From Ignavibacteriota bacterium (lineage in GTDB: Bacteria; Bacteroidota; Ignavibacteria; SZUA-365), in assembly GCA_016218045.1 (NCBI GenBank), contig JACRFB010000059.1, forward strand, positions 175,182-239,181: a DNA stretch of 64,000 nt. Direction: 5' to 3'. Shown here in pieces: positions 63,414 through 64,000 of the stretch (within the stretch, counting starts at the first letter, position 1; each line of letters begins with the position of its first letter). The notes beneath the pieces were generated by a model. It saw only the letters and a program-made list of their open reading frames with translations, was not told where the DNA came from and made no database searches. The position numbers and the translations under genes were made by a program.

Positions 63414-64000
63414 GTATTCCCCGCACGCGCGGGGATGAACCGGACCCGAAACAGATGCTTGCCGACGCTGCGGCGTATTCCCCGCACGCGCGGGGATGAA
63501 CCGTACGGACTGAACAAGGTGCAACTGATCGGACGGTATTCCCCGCACGCGCGGGGATGAACCGACCGGCGCGAACGGCTGGGATTTGACCACTACGTAT
63601 TCCCCGCACGCGCGGGGATGAACCGTACTCTCGGACGGCGGCGTCAACGATTCGGTGGTATTCCCCTCACGCGCGGGGATGAACCGGCCCATTTCGCCTA
63701 GTTTCTCGGCGATGGTGCGTATTCCCCGCACGCGCGGGGATGAACCGTGGTTTACCGAGCTACAACACAGCAATGACCCGTATTCCCCGCACGCGCGGGG
63801 ATGAACCGGACCTGGGCCTCATCGATCCGCATTGGACCACGTATTCCCCGCACGCGCGGGGATGAACCGTCCCACTTACGCTCGACGATCCACCATTTTA
63901 AGTATTCCCCGCACGCGCGGGGATGAACCGAGCCAATCACGATCTACATTGACGAGGATTTGGTATTCCCCGCACGCGCGGGGATGAACCGGAAATTTCC
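63414..64000 (+). CRISPR. Type I-E CRISPR array, at least ten repeats, continuing beyond the window
   Basis: Repeats are 29 nt (GTATTCCCC to GGGGATGAACCG) and spacers 32 nt, with a constant 61-nt period. Repeats start at 63414, 63475, 63536, 63597, 63658, 63719, 63780, 63841, 63902 and 63963. All are identical except the fifth, which has T for G at repeat position 10. The repeat has a CCCCGC/GCGGGG stem around ACGC. Orientation (handle ATGAACCG at the 3' end) is the same as the cas genes, so the leader would be expected between cas2 and 63414, where only about 28 nt separate the array from the cas1 remnant. Confidence 0.99.

Noticed and set aside
62984..63940. Open frames across the CRISPR array on both strands
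   Set aside because: Frames through 61-nt periodic repeats, with translations such as RFIPARAGNT repeated; not genes.

Overview
The window is GC-rich bacterial DNA, densely coded on both strands. At least six proteins are large secreted ones ending in a type IX secretion (Por/T9SS) sorting domain, so the source is very probably in the Bacteroidota/Ignavibacteriota/Kapabacteria part of the FCB group; that placement is inference. No rRNA or tRNA gene was recognised.

Layout. 1-5.9 kb: the tail of a metal P-type ATPase, a membrane-anchored unknown, two T9SS proteins (Omp28-like and BPL_N-like) and a MATE/MOP-type membrane protein. 6.1-10.6 kb: gatB overlapping a GT2 glycosyltransferase, then a methyltransferase and a radical SAM/SPASM protein. 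10.9-24.6 kb: a GAF-SpoIIE phosphatase, MFS and OPT transporters, a PqqD-like protein, a thioredoxin-like protein with nadK, an Fe-S assembly pair (NifU C-terminal domain and Mrp), an SDR, a HAD phosphatase and a lectin-like T9SS protein. 24.9-36.0 kb: a lipoprotein, a 1421-residue M6 metalloprotease, an SDR and an isocitrate dehydrogenase joined in one frame, a YjjG-type phosphatase, a GNAT, a threonine dehydratase-like enzyme and a Nudix hydrolase. 36.2-42.2 kb: a 2012-residue beta-helix T9SS protein. 42.5-49.8 kb: a complete Flx-Hdr (NADH dehydrogenase/heterodisulfide reductase-like) gene set. 50.5-55.2 kb: a DUF4440-like gene with an in-frame stop, a cold-shock gene, a He_PIG-repeat T9SS protein and a lipoprotein. 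55.8-64.0 kb: a type I-E CRISPR-Cas locus running off the end.

Two things stand out. First, most intergenic gaps carry degenerate tandem arrays with a strict 7-, 8- or 9-nt period. There are about ten unrelated sequence families, but one recurring architecture: a tandem arm, a short core, then the inverted arm, often beginning at or inside a stop codon. Two small S23-type four-helix-bundle genes each sit between inverted arms, one in an 8-mer family and one in a 7-mer family. The second such cassette separates two genes of the flx operon, which suggests mobile cassettes with ORF-less relatives. The arrays also appear to have supplied C-termini and stop codons of several genes, part of a signal peptide, and the stop-free join between the SDR and isocitrate dehydrogenase.

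Second, the I-E locus has cas3, cse1, cse2, cas7, cas5 and cas6e intact, but cas1 is cut to 40 codons and runs directly into the array. cas2 and an ordinary leader are absent. Interference looks complete while adaptation looks lost in cis, and crRNA may depend on read-through from the cas operon.
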